From assembly GCF_902833145.1 (NCBI RefSeq), contig NZ_CADFEN010000007.1:265456-329455 (forward strand): 64,000 nt of DNA, given 5' to 3'. This DNA is from Burkholderia sp. BCC0506. GTDB taxonomy: Bacteria > Pseudomonadota > Gammaproteobacteria > Burkholderiales > Burkholderiaceae. A program made the position numbers and the translations under genes. Of the stretch, positions 1 through 9,282 are shown piece after piece; position 1 is the first letter of the stretch, and each line of letters begins with the position of its first letter. The notes beneath the pieces were generated by a model that saw only the letters and a list, made by a program, of their open reading frames with translations, was not told the DNA's origin and did no database searches.

Positions 1-1
1 T

Positions 2-3000
2 GTGACGGCACCTGCGGCACCGACGATCAGTGGTGTTACGGATGACGTTGGTTCGATCGTAGGCGCAATCGTTTCCGGAGGGAGCACGGACGACACGACG
101 CCGACGCTGACCGGTACGGCAGAAGCGGGCAGCACGGTCAGCGTGTACGACGGCACGACGCTCTTGGGCACGGCGACGGCAGACGTGTCCGGAAACTGGA
201 CGTTCACGCCGGGTACGGCGCTTGGAGAGGGGCCGCATGCGATCACGGTGACTGCAACCGATGCGGCTGGCAACGTAAGCACCCCGAGCGCGGCCTTCAA
301 CCTGACGATCGACACGACGGCGCCGGCAATCCCGACTGTGAACGCAACGGACGGCACGTCGTTGTCCGGCACGGCGGAAGCTGGCGCGACGGTCAACATC
401 GACACGAACGGCGATGGCACGCCGGATGCAACGGTTGTGGCCGATCCAAGTGGCGCATGGACGTACACGCCGACGACACCGCTGCCGGTTGGTACGGTGA
501 TCGGCGTGACGGCGACCGATGCGGCAGGCAACACGGGTCCGTCAGCCTCGGTGACGGTCACGGGTGATGTGACGGCACCTGCGGCACCGACGATCAGTGG
601 TGTTACGGATGACGTTGGTTCGATCGTTGGCGCAATCGTTTCCGGAGGGAGCACGGACGACACGACGCCGACCCTGACCGGCACGGCAGAAGCAGGCAGC
701 ACGATCAGCGTGTACGACGGCACGACGCTCTTGGGCACGGCGACGGCAGACGTGTCCGGAAACTGGACGTTCACGCCGGGTACGGCGCTTGGAGAGGGGC
801 CGCATGCGATCACGGTGACTGCAACCGATGCGGCTGGCAACGTAAGCACCCCGAGCGCGGCCTTCAACCTGACGATCGACACGACGGCGCCGGCAATCCC
901 GACTGTGAACGCAACGGACGGCACGTCGTTGTCCGGCACGGCGGAAGCTGGCGCGACGGTCAACATCGACACGAACGGCGATGGCACGCCGGATGCAACG
1001 GTTGTGGCCGATCCAAGTGGCGCATGGACGTACACGCCGACGACACCGCTGCCGGTTGGTACGGTGATCGGCGTGACGGCGACCGATGCGGCAGGCAACA
1101 CGGGTCCGTCAGCCTCGGTGACGGTCACGGGTGATGTGACGGCACCTGCGGCACCGACGATCAGTGGTGTTACGGATGACGTTGGTTCGATCGTAGGCGC
1201 AATCGTTTCCGGAGGGAGCACGGACGACACGACGCCGACGCTGACCGGTACGGCAGAAGCGGGCAGCACGATCAGCGTGTACGACGGCACGACGCTGCTC
1301 GGTACGGCTACAGCAGATGCGTCCGGCAACTGGACGTTCACGCCGGGCACGGCGCTGGGTGAAGGCGCACACGCCATCACCGTGACAGCAACGGACACGG
1401 CCGGCAACGTGAGCACCCCGAGTGCGGCATTCAACCTGACGGTCGATACGACGGCGCCGGGAATCCCGACGGTAAATGCGACCGATGGTACGTCGCTGTC
1501 GGGCACAGCGGAAGCGGGCGCGACGGTCAACATCGACACGAACGGCGATGGCGCACCGGATGCAACGGTCGTGGCTGATCCGAGTGGTGCATGGACGTAT
1601 ACGCCGACGACCCCGCTGCCGGTGGGGACGGTGATTGGCGTGACGGTTACCGATGCGGCAGGCAATACGGGTCCGTCAGCCTCGGTGACGGTCACAGGTG
1701 ATGTGACGGCACCTGTGGCACCGACGATCAGTGGTGTTACGGATGACGTTGGTTCGATCGTAGGCGCAATCGTTTCCGGAGGAAGCACGGACGACACGAC
1801 GCCGACCCTGACCGGCACGGCAGAAGCAGGCAGCACGATCAGCGTGTACGACGGCACGACGCTGCTGGGCACGACGACGGCAGATGCGTCTGGGAACTGG
1901 ACGTTCACGCCGAGCACCGGCTTGGGTGAAGGCGCACACGCCATCACCGTGACTGCGACGGACACGGCCGGCAACGTGAGCGCACCGAGCGCGGCCTTCA
2001 ACCTGACGGTCGATACGACGGCGCCGGCAATCCCGACGGTGAACGCGACGGACGGCACGTCGCTGTCGGGCACGGCTGAAGCCGGGGCGACGGTCAATAT
2101 CGACACGAATGGCGACGGCACGCCGGATGCTACCGTGACCGCGGACCCGAGCGGCGTCTGGACGTACACGCCATCGACCCCGCTGCCAATCGGTACGGTG
2201 ATCGGCGTGACGGCCACCGATGCGGCAGGCAATACGGGTCCGTCAGCCTCGGTGACGGTCACGGGCGATGTGACGGCGCCTGCGGCTCCGATCATCGGTA
2301 CTGTGACGGATGATGTGGGTTCCGTTGTTGGCGCGATCGCTTCAGGCGGCACGACTGACGACACAATTCCGACGCTCGCTGGCACAGCGGAAGCAGGTAG
2401 CACGGTGAGCGTGTACGACGGGACGACGCTGCTGGGCACGACGACGGCAGATGCGTCTGGGAACTGGACGTTCACGCCGAGCACCGGCTTGGGTGAAGGC
2501 GCACACGCCATCACCGTGACTGCGACGGACACGGCCGGCAACGTGAGCGCACCGAGCGCGGCCTTCAACCTGACGATCGATACGACGGCGCCGGCAATCC
2601 CGACGGTGAACGCGACGGACGGCACGTCGCTGTCGGGCACGGCGGAAGCGGGCGCAACGGTCAACATCGACACGAACGGCGACGGCACGCCGGATGCTAC
2701 CGTGACCGCGGACCCGAGCGGCGTCTGGACCTACACGCCATCGACCCCGCTGCCAATCGGTACGGTGATCGGCGTGACGGCGACCGACGCGGCCGGCAAT
2801 ACGGGCCCGTCAGCATCGGTGACCGTCACAGGCGATGTGACGGCACCTGCGGCTCCGATCCTCGTCAGCGTGACGGACGACGTGGGCTCGATCCTCGGTC
2901 AGTTGACGACGGGCGCGAGCACCGACGACACGACGCCGACGCTGACCGGCACGGCAGAAGCAGGCAGCACGATCAGCGTGTACGACGGCACGACGCTCTT

Positions 3001-5990
3001 GGGCACGGCGACGGCAGACGTGTCCGGGAACTGGACGTTCACGCCGAGCACTGCGCTGGGTGAAGGAGCGCACAGCCTGACCGTCACCGCAACGGATGCC
3101 GCCGGCAACGTAAGCACCCCGAGCGCGGCGTTCAACCTGACGATCGATACCACCGCGCCGGCAATTCCGACGGTGAACGCGACGGACGGCACGTCGTTGT
3201 CGGGCACGGCCGAAGCCGGTGCGACGGTCAACATCGACACGAACGGCGATGGCACGCCGGATGCAACGGTCGTGGCCGATCCGAGCGGCGCCTGGACGTA
3301 CACGCCATCGACCCCGCTGCCGGTTGGCACGGTAATCGGCGTGACGGCGACCGATGCGGCAGGCAACACGGGTCCGTCAGCCTCGGTGACGGTCACGGGT
3401 GATGTAACGGCCCCTGCGGCCCCGATCATCGTCAGCGTGACCGACGACGTGGGCTCGATCCTCGGTCAGTTGACGACGGGCGCGAGCACTGACGACACGA
3501 CACCGACACTGAGCGGCACGGCAGAAGCAGGCAGCACGATCAGCGTGTACGACGGCACGACGCTGCTGGGTACGGCGACGGCAGACGTGTCTGGCAACTG
3601 GACGTTCACGCCGGGCACGGCGCTGGGTGAAGGAGCGCACAGCCTGACCGTCACCGCAACGGATGCCGCCGGCAACGTGAGCACCCCGACCGCGGCGTTC
3701 AACCTGACGATCGACACGACGGTTCCGGCAATCCCGACGGTAAATGCTACGGATGGCACATCGCTGTCGGGCACGGCCGAAGCTGGGGCGACGGTCAACA
3801 TCGACACGAACGGCGACGGCACACCGGATGCAACGGTCGTGGCCGATCCAAGTGGTGCATGGACGTATACGCCGACGACCCCGCTGCCGGTTGGCACGGT
3901 AATCGGCGTGACGGCCACCGACGCGGCCGGCAACACGGGTCCGTCAGCCTCGGTGACAGTGACGGGCGACACGACGGCACCTGCGGCCCCGATCCTCGTC
4001 AGCGTGGCAGACGACGTCGGTTCCGTTGTTGGTGCGATCGTGTCGGGCGGCACGACGGACGACACGACACCGACGCTGACCGGTACGGCAGAAGCGGGCA
4101 GCACGGTCAGCGTGTACGACGGCACGACGCTGCTGGGCACGGCGACGGCAGATGCGTCCGGCAACTGGACGTTCACGCCGAGCACCGGCTTGGGCGAAGG
4201 AGCACACGCCATCACCGTAACTGCGACGGATACGGCCGGCAACGTAAGCACCCCGAGCGCGGCGTTCAACCTGACGATCGATACCACCGCGCCGGGAATC
4301 CCGACGGTGAACGCGACGGACGGCACGTCGTTGTCGGGCACGGCCGAAGCCGGTGCGACGGTCAACATCGACACGAACGGCGACGGCACGCCGGATGCAA
4401 CGGTCGTGGCTGATCCAAGTGGCGCATGGACGTACACGCCGACGACCCCGCTGCCGGTTGGCACGGTAATCGGCGTGACGGCCACCGACGCGGCCGGCAA
4501 CACGGGTCCGTCAGCCTCGGTGACAGTGACGGGCGACACGACGGCACCTGCGGCCCCGATCCTCGTCAGCGTGGCAGACGACGTCGGTTCCGTTGTTGGT
4601 GCGATCGTGTCGGGCGGCACGACGGACGACACGACACCGACGCTGACCGGTACGGCAGAAGCGGGCAGCACGGTCAGCGTGTACGACGGCACGACGCTGC
4701 TGGGCACGGCGACGGCAGATGCGTCCGGCAACTGGACGTTCACGCCGAGCACCGGCTTGGGCGAAGGAGCACACGCCATCACCGTAACTGCGACGGATAC
4801 GGCCGGCAACGTAAGCACCCCGAGCACGGCCTTCAACCTGACGATCGACACGACGGCGCCGGCAATCCCGACGGTAAATGCGACGGACGGCACGTCGCTG
4901 TCGGGCACGGCCGAAGCCGGTGCGACGGTGAACATCGACACGAACGGCGACGGCACGCCGGATGCAACGGTTGTGGCTGATCCGAGTGGCGCATGGACGT
5001 ATACGCCGACGACCCCGCTGCCGGTTGGCACGGTAATCGGCGTGACGGCGACCGACGCGGCCGGCAACACGGGTCCGTCTGCGTCGGTGACGGTGACGGG
5101 CGACACGACGGCACCTGCGGCCCCGATCCTCGTCAGCGTGACCGACGACGTGGGCTCGATCCTCGGTCAGTTGACGACGGGCGCGAGCACGGACGACACG
5201 ACGCCGACCCTGACCGGTACGGCAGAAGCAGGCAGCACGATCAGCGTGTATGACGGCACGACGCTGCTCGGTACGGCGACGGCGGATGCATCCGGGAACT
5301 GGACGTTCACGCCGGGCACGGCACTGGGTGAGGGTGCACACAGCCTGACTGTCACCGCAACGGATGCGGCAGGCAACGTGAGCGCACCGAGCACGGCCTT
5401 CGGCCTGACGGTCGACACGACGGCCCCGGCAATCCCGACGGTAAACGCGACGGACGGCACGTCGCTGTCCGGCACCGCCGAAGCTGGCGCGACGATCAAC
5501 ATCGACACGAACGGCGACGGCACGCCGGATGCAACGGTCGTGGCCGATCCGAGCGGCGCCTGGACGTACACACCGACGACCCCGCTGCCGATCGGTACGG
5601 TAATCGGCGTGACGGCGACCGATGCGGCAGGCAATACGGGCCCATCCGCATCCGCGACGGTCGTGGATCTGACGGCGCCTGCGGCCCCGATCATCGTCAG
5701 CGTGACGGACGACGTCGGCTCGATCCTCGGCCAGTTGACGACCGGCGCGAGCACGGACGACACGACACCGACGCTGACCGGTACGGCAGAAGCAGGCAGC
5801 ACGATCAGCGTGTTCGACGGCACGACGCTGCTCGGCACGGCGACGGCAGACGTGTCCGGAAACTGGACCTTCACGCCGAGCACCGGTTTGGGTGAAGGCG
5901 CACACAGCCTGACCGTCACCGCCACGGATGCGGCAGGCAACGTGAGCGTACCGAGCGCATCGTTCGCGATCACGGTCGACACGACCGCCC
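2..5990 (+). repeat. Tandem 567-bp coding repeats (10 full units plus a half unit)
   Basis: Units begin at 2, 569, 1136, 1703, 2270, 2837, 3404, 3971, 4538 and 5105, with a half unit from 5669. The period is exactly 567 bp (189 codons). Units differ mainly in the segment after TAPAAP (TISGVTDD, IIGTVTDD, ILVSVTDD or ILVSVADD), forming sub-families. The units at 3971 and 4538 are nearly identical at the DNA level. The array probably continues left of the window. Confidence 0.95.
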
Positions 5991-7360
5991 CGACCGCGAC
6001 GGCCACGCTCACGACCCTGACCGACAACACCGGCGCGCCGAACGACTGGATCACCGGCGACACGACGCCGATCCTTGGCGGCACACTGAACGCGGCGCTC
6101 GGGGCGGGCGAGGTCGTGCAGGTCAGTATCGACGGCGGCGCACACTGGACCGACGCGACCGTCAGCGGCACGAACTGGACCTGGTACGCGCCGGGCGTGC
6201 TGTCCGCGGCCGACTACACGGCGACGGTCCGTGTCGTCGATGCCGCGGGCAATCTCGGCCCGACGACCTCGCATCTGTTCACGATCGATCCGAACGTCGC
6301 GCCGGTCGTATCGGCACAGTCGTCGGGGAACCTGCTCGGGATCGTCGGCGCGAACCTGCTCAACCTGATCGATTTCAGCACCCAGCAGGCGTTCTCGGCA
6401 TCGGATTACAACAACAACATCGATCACGTGACGCTGCACTACGGCGGGCTGCTCGGTCTCGGGGCGCTGCAATTCAACGCGAACCAGGCGCTGGCGAACG
6501 AACTGGGGCTGCATTTCAACGTCGTCAACAACAACGGCATCCTCGGCGTGATCGGGCCGTCGTCCGACCTGGCGATCACGGCGACCGACGGCGGCGCGAT
6601 CGACAACCTGAAGCTCAACGAGTTTCTCGGTTCGGTCACGCTGAACGGCGGGCTGATCAGCGTCAGCGCGCTCGACAGCGTGACGATCTCCGCGACCGAC
6701 AAGACGGGGTTGTCCGCATCGGCGACGGCCGGCCAGTTGCTGAATGCGAACCTGCTCGGCTCGACGCAGTCGGCGTCGATCATCGAGGGCACGCCGGGCG
6801 GCGACACCGTCACCGGCACGTCCGGCAACGATCGCCTGTATGGCTATGGCGGTGACGACGTGCTGAATGCCGGCGACGGCAACGACCTGCTGCGTGGTGG
6901 CGCCGGCAACGACACGCTCAACGGCGGCAACGGCAACGACATCCTGATCGGCGGCGCCGGCAACGACACGCTGACGGGCGGCGCCGGCACCGACGTGTTC
7001 CTCTGGGAAGTCGTCGGCGCGGACAACACCGGCGGCAACGGCCAGGACGTCATCACCGACTTCCAGTTGGCGAGCGGCCCGGCCGATACGAGCAGCGACA
7101 AGATCGACCTGTCGAAGCTGCTGGTCGGCTACACGTCGGACGCGGATGGGCCTGCCCACTACGTGAACGGCGTGCCGACGATCGACGCGGGCGACACGAT
7201 CGGGCAGTTCCTGTCGGTGACGAACGTCGGCGCCGACACGGTGATCAGCATCGACCGCGACGGCGCCGGAACGGCGTTCAGTTCGGAAACCCTCGTCACG
7301 CTGAACAACGTGACGACCAACCTGGAGACCCTGCTCGCGAACCATCAGATCATCGTCTGA
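2..7360 (+). CDS. BapA/LapA-type giant adhesin, type I secreted, 5' end outside window
   Basis: Surface adhesin for biofilm formation, exported by the type I system encoded just downstream. About 2,450 residues are visible and the frame is open at the left edge, so the N-terminus (where LapA/BapA proteins carry a retention module) is missing. Ten tandem 189-residue units, each made of two bacterial Ig-like folds (one ending near DAAGNVSTPS, one near DAAGNTGPS), are followed by half a unit and one diverged Ig-like domain (roughly bases 5990-6300). Next comes a unique region with hydrophobic runs, then an RTX block of GGAGND-type calcium-binding nonapeptides (about 6810-6990), and a C-terminal secretion domain ending in LANHQIIV. 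This architecture is typical of T1SS substrates. The family assignment is firm; the exact orthologue is not. Confidence 0.93.
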   Translation: MTAPAAPTISGVTDDVGSIVGAIVSGGSTDDTTPTLTGTAEAGSTVSVYDGTTLLGTATADVSGNWTFTPGTALGEGPHAITVTATDAAGNVSTPSAAFNLTIDTTAPAIPTVNATDGTSLSGTAEAGATVNIDTNGDGTPDATVVADPSGAWTYTPTTPLPVGTVIGVTATDAAGNTGPSASVTVTGDVTAPAAPTISGVTDDVGSIVGAIVSGGSTDDTTPTLTGTAEAGSTISVYDGTTLLGTATADVSGNWTFTPGTALGEGPHAITVTATDAAGNVSTPSAAFNLTIDTTAPAIPTVNATDGTSLSGTAEAGATVNIDTNGDGTPDATVVADPSGAWTYTPTTPLPVGTVIGVTATDAAGNTGPSASVTVTGDVTAPAAPTISGVTDDVGSIVGAIVSGGSTDDTTPTLTGTAEAGSTISVYDGTTLLGTATADASGNWTFTPGTALGEGAHAITVTATDTAGNVSTPSAAFNLTVDTTAPGIPTVNATDGTSLSGTAEAGATVNIDTNGDGAPDATVVADPSGAWTYTPTTPLPVGTVIGVTVTDAAGNTGPSASVTVTGDVTAPVAPTISGVTDDVGSIVGAIVSGGSTDDTTPTLTGTAEAGSTISVYDGTTLLGTTTADASGNWTFTPSTGLGEGAHAITVTATDTAGNVSAPSAAFNLTVDTTAPAIPTVNATDGTSLSGTAEAGATVNIDTNGDGTPDATVTADPSGVWTYTPSTPLPIGTVIGVTATDAAGNTGPSASVTVTGDVTAPAAPIIGTVTDDVGSVVGAIASGGTTDDTIPTLAGTAEAGSTVSVYDGTTLLGTTTADASGNWTFTPSTGLGEGAHAITVTATDTAGNVSAPSAAFNLTIDTTAPAIPTVNATDGTSLSGTAEAGATVNIDTNGDGTPDATVTADPSGVWTYTPSTPLPIGTVIGVTATDAAGNTGPSASVTVTGDVTAPAAPILVSVTDDVGSILGQLTTGASTDDTTPTLTGTAEAGSTISVYDGTTLLGTATADVSGNWTFTPSTALGEGAHSLTVTATDAAGNVSTPSAAFNLTIDTTAPAIPTVNATDGTSLSGTAEAGATVNIDTNGDGTPDATVVADPSGAWTYTPSTPLPVGTVIGVTATDAAGNTGPSASVTVTGDVTAPAAPIIVSVTDDVGSILGQLTTGASTDDTTPTLSGTAEAGSTISVYDGTTLLGTATADVSGNWTFTPGTALGEGAHSLTVTATDAAGNVSTPTAAFNLTIDTTVPAIPTVNATDGTSLSGTAEAGATVNIDTNGDGTPDATVVADPSGAWTYTPTTPLPVGTVIGVTATDAAGNTGPSASVTVTGDTTAPAAPILVSVADDVGSVVGAIVSGGTTDDTTPTLTGTAEAGSTVSVYDGTTLLGTATADASGNWTFTPSTGLGEGAHAITVTATDTAGNVSTPSAAFNLTIDTTAPGIPTVNATDGTSLSGTAEAGATVNIDTNGDGTPDATVVADPSGAWTYTPTTPLPVGTVIGVTATDAAGNTGPSASVTVTGDTTAPAAPILVSVADDVGSVVGAIVSGGTTDDTTPTLTGTAEAGSTVSVYDGTTLLGTATADASGNWTFTPSTGLGEGAHAITVTATDTAGNVSTPSTAFNLTIDTTAPAIPTVNATDGTSLSGTAEAGATVNIDTNGDGTPDATVVADPSGAWTYTPTTPLPVGTVIGVTATDAAGNTGPSASVTVTGDTTAPAAPILVSVTDDVGSILGQLTTGASTDDTTPTLTGTAEAGSTISVYDGTTLLGTATADASGNWTFTPGTALGEGAHSLTVTATDAAGNVSAPSTAFGLTVDTTAPAIPTVNATDGTSLSGTAEAGATINIDTNGDGTPDATVVADPSGAWTYTPTTPLPIGTVIGVTATDAAGNTGPSASATVVDLTAPAAPIIVSVTDDVGSILGQLTTGASTDDTTPTLTGTAEAGSTISVFDGTTLLGTATADVSGNWTFTPSTGLGEGAHSLTVTATDAAGNVSVPSASFAITVDTTAPTATATLTTLTDNTGAPNDWITGDTTPILGGTLNAALGAGEVVQVSIDGGAHWTDATVSGTNWTWYAPGVLSAADYTATVRVVDAAGNLGPTTSHLFTIDPNVAPVVSAQSSGNLLGIVGANLLNLIDFSTQQAFSASDYNNNIDHVTLHYGGLLGLGALQFNANQALANELGLHFNVVNNNGILGVIGPSSDLAITATDGGAIDNLKLNEFLGSVTLNGGLISVSALDSVTISATDKTGLSASATAGQLLNANLLGSTQSASIIEGTPGGDTVTGTSGNDRLYGYGGDDVLNAGDGNDLLRGGAGNDTLNGGNGNDILIGGAGNDTLTGGAGTDVFLWEVVGADNTGGNGQDVITDFQLASGPADTSSDKIDLSKLLVGYTSDADGPAHYVNGVPTIDAGDTIGQFLSVTNVGADTVISIDRDGAGTAFSSETLVTLNNVTTNLETLLANHQIIV

Positions 7361-7400
7361 CCGCAATGGCACGGGGAGGACGGCCTGCCTCCCCGACACG

Positions 7401-7432
7401 GCAAGCCCGTTCGCATCGCGACGCGGGCTTGC
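7401..7432. terminator. Hairpin between adhesin gene and tolC-like gene
   Basis: GCAAGCCCG at 7401-7409 is complementary to CGGGCTTGC at 7424-7432, with a 14-nt loop and no U-tract. It lies about 40 bp after the adhesin stop. It could attenuate readthrough into the exporter genes or protect the 3' end of the adhesin message. Confidence 0.45.
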
Positions 7433-7503
7433 CCGACGCATATCCGTCCCCGCGTCGACGGGGGCTTGCTTGCTTTGCCGGACGGCACGCCGCCGGCGTC
7501 CTG

Positions 7504-9282
7504 ATGATGCTCAAGACAACCGATCGTTCCAGATTCACCTTGCATCGCGCCGCTCGTGCGGCGATGACCGTTTTCCATCCAGGCCATGTGTTGTTCGCGA
7601 TCGCGCTGTTCGACACCGCACCGGTGGCGTTCGCATCGCCGTCATCGCTGCTGCCGAGCGGTCGACTGACCGATTCGTTCGAGGTCGCGGCGCGCGCGCC
7701 GGCTCCCGCGGTGCAGGCTGCCGCGGTATCGCCCGCGCGTTCGTCGCCGCCCGCCTCTGCGCGGGCGGCCGCGCCGGCGATTCGCACCGCGACGACGGCG
7801 TCGTCGTTCGTGCCGCTGCCGGCCGGTATGCCCGCTGGCGCAACCCGCCGGCACCTGGCGCCGCCCCTGCCGCCCGCGGACCCGGCGCGGCGCATCGTCC
7901 TCGCGAACCTGTCTCGCGCGATGGCGCCGGGCGACATGCCATCGCCGATGCCGCCGTCGCACGACGGGGTGACGACGATCACGCCGGATCTGCCGGACGC
8001 CTTCGATACGCCCGCTGCCGCGCAAGCAGAGGATGCCGACGGCGCATCGGACGAAACGCTGCGCATCGCGCTCGACCGCCTGACGCTGCGCGACGCGGTC
8101 GGTGTCGCGATCGCGCGCCATCCGGACATCGGCCGTGCCCATGCGGAAGTGGCGCAAAGCACGTCGGAGGTCGAGGTCGCGAAGGCGGCCTGGTACCCGA
8201 AGATCGACTACGGCGTGCGTCCCGGCTACGGCGGCAGCTTCGGCAGCAACGGCAACCGCACCGGCACGCGCGCATCGATCGGCGTATCGCAGTTGCTGTA
8301 CGACTTCGGCCGCACGTCGGGCCGGATTTCCGCTGCCGATTCGACGCGCAACCAGAAGCAATACCAGTTGGCCGACACGATCGAGACGGTCGCGTACCAG
8401 ACGGCGTCGACGTTCGTCGAACTGGCCGCCAGCCAGGACGTCATCGCCGCCGCGCGGCGCCAGGTCGCCGCGCTGAGCGACACGCGCACGAAGATCCTCG
8501 ACCGCGTGCGTGCCGGGCTGTCGGTTTCGTCCGACCGCAATCTCGTCGAGGTGGCGATCCTCCACGCGCAGGCGGAAGTGCTCAAGGCCAACACGCGCTT
8601 CGACGTCGCCGCCGCCAAGCTCACCGAACTGATCGGCGCCCGCCCGCGGCGTGTCGCGAATCTCGGCGGCACGGTCGATTTCGTCGGCGCGCTGGGGAAT
8701 GCGGGCAGTGACGTCGAACGCACGCCGTCGGTGCTCGCCGCGGCGGCGGCCGTCGACGCCGCCGATGCGCGCGTGCGGGTCGCGCAGGCGGAACGCTTCC
8801 CGTCGATCGGCATCGGTGCGAGCCGTTCGATATCGAGCGGCCGCCCGAACGCGACCAACGACACGTGGATCGGTTTCGCAGTGAGCGGTAATTACTCGCT
8901 GGGCGGGCTGGCGAGACACCAGATCGCGGCGGCCGAAGCCGAATTGCGCGCGAACCGGGAAAGCCTCGAGAACCGGCGGCTCGTGACGCGCAGCGCGCTC
9001 AAGTCGGCGGAGATCGAGGCGTCGGGCGCCGCGGCGCGCCTGAACAGCTACGAGAAGTTGATCGCGCTGTCGCGGGCGTCGCGCGACCTGTACTGGCAGG
9101 AATACATCCTGAACAAACGCACGTTGACCGACGTCGTGAATCCGGAGCGTGACATCTTCGAATCGGAAGTCGAGGGGATCAACGCACTGGCCGACGGCGC
9201 GATTGCACGCATCAAGGCATACGTGGCGGTCGGCAAGTTCGTCGAATTGCTGCGCGAACACGAGGGGAATCGTCATGAATGA
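7504..9282 (+). CDS. TolC-family outer membrane channel of the adhesin exporter
   Basis: Outer membrane efflux/secretion channel (LapE-like role), the third component of the type I system for the adjacent adhesin. A signal-peptide-like stretch (MTVFHPGHVLFAIALFDTAP, ending VAFA) begins at an internal Met at 7564. It is followed by an unusually long Ala/Pro-rich segment and then the TolC repeats from about base 8060 (TLRDAVGVAIARHPDI, then LLYDFGRTSG). The open frame extends up to 7366, but that part overlaps a hairpin. Starts at 7504 or 7564 are therefore more credible, and no strong Shine-Dalgarno decides between them. The 3' end overlaps the next gene by 8 bp, indicating translational coupling. 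Confidence 0.85.
   Translation: MMLKTTDRSRFTLHRAARAAMTVFHPGHVLFAIALFDTAPVAFASPSSLLPSGRLTDSFEVAARAPAPAVQAAAVSPARSSPPASARAAAPAIRTATTASSFVPLPAGMPAGATRRHLAPPLPPADPARRIVLANLSRAMAPGDMPSPMPPSHDGVTTITPDLPDAFDTPAAAQAEDADGASDETLRIALDRLTLRDAVGVAIARHPDIGRAHAEVAQSTSEVEVAKAAWYPKIDYGVRPGYGGSFGSNGNRTGTRASIGVSQLLYDFGRTSGRISAADSTRNQKQYQLADTIETVAYQTASTFVELAASQDVIAAARRQVAALSDTRTKILDRVRAGLSVSSDRNLVEVAILHAQAEVLKANTRFDVAAAKLTELIGARPRRVANLGGTVDFVGALGNAGSDVERTPSVLAAAAAVDAADARVRVAQAERFPSIGIGASRSISSGRPNATNDTWIGFAVSGNYSLGGLARHQIAAAEAELRANRESLENRRLVTRSALKSAEIEASGAAARLNSYEKLIALSRASRDLYWQEYILNKRTLTDVVNPERDIFESEVEGINALADGAIARIKAYVAVGKFVELLREHEGNRHE

Noticed and set aside
2-5990. Repeat array considered as CRISPR or satellite DNA
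   Set aside because: The period is an exact multiple of three, the frame is open and it encodes Ig-like domains; unit length far exceeds CRISPR repeats.
4511-7441. 976-codon minus-strand ORF (and shorter ones at 2899-5106) opposite the adhesin gene
   Set aside because: Arg/Ala-rich translations that repeat every 567 bp are mirror images of the Ig repeats; GC-rich codon bias keeps the antisense frames open. No RBS or family match.
7366-7503. 46-residue N-terminal extension of the TolC-like protein
   Set aside because: It overlaps a hairpin, has no RBS and would bury the signal peptide.
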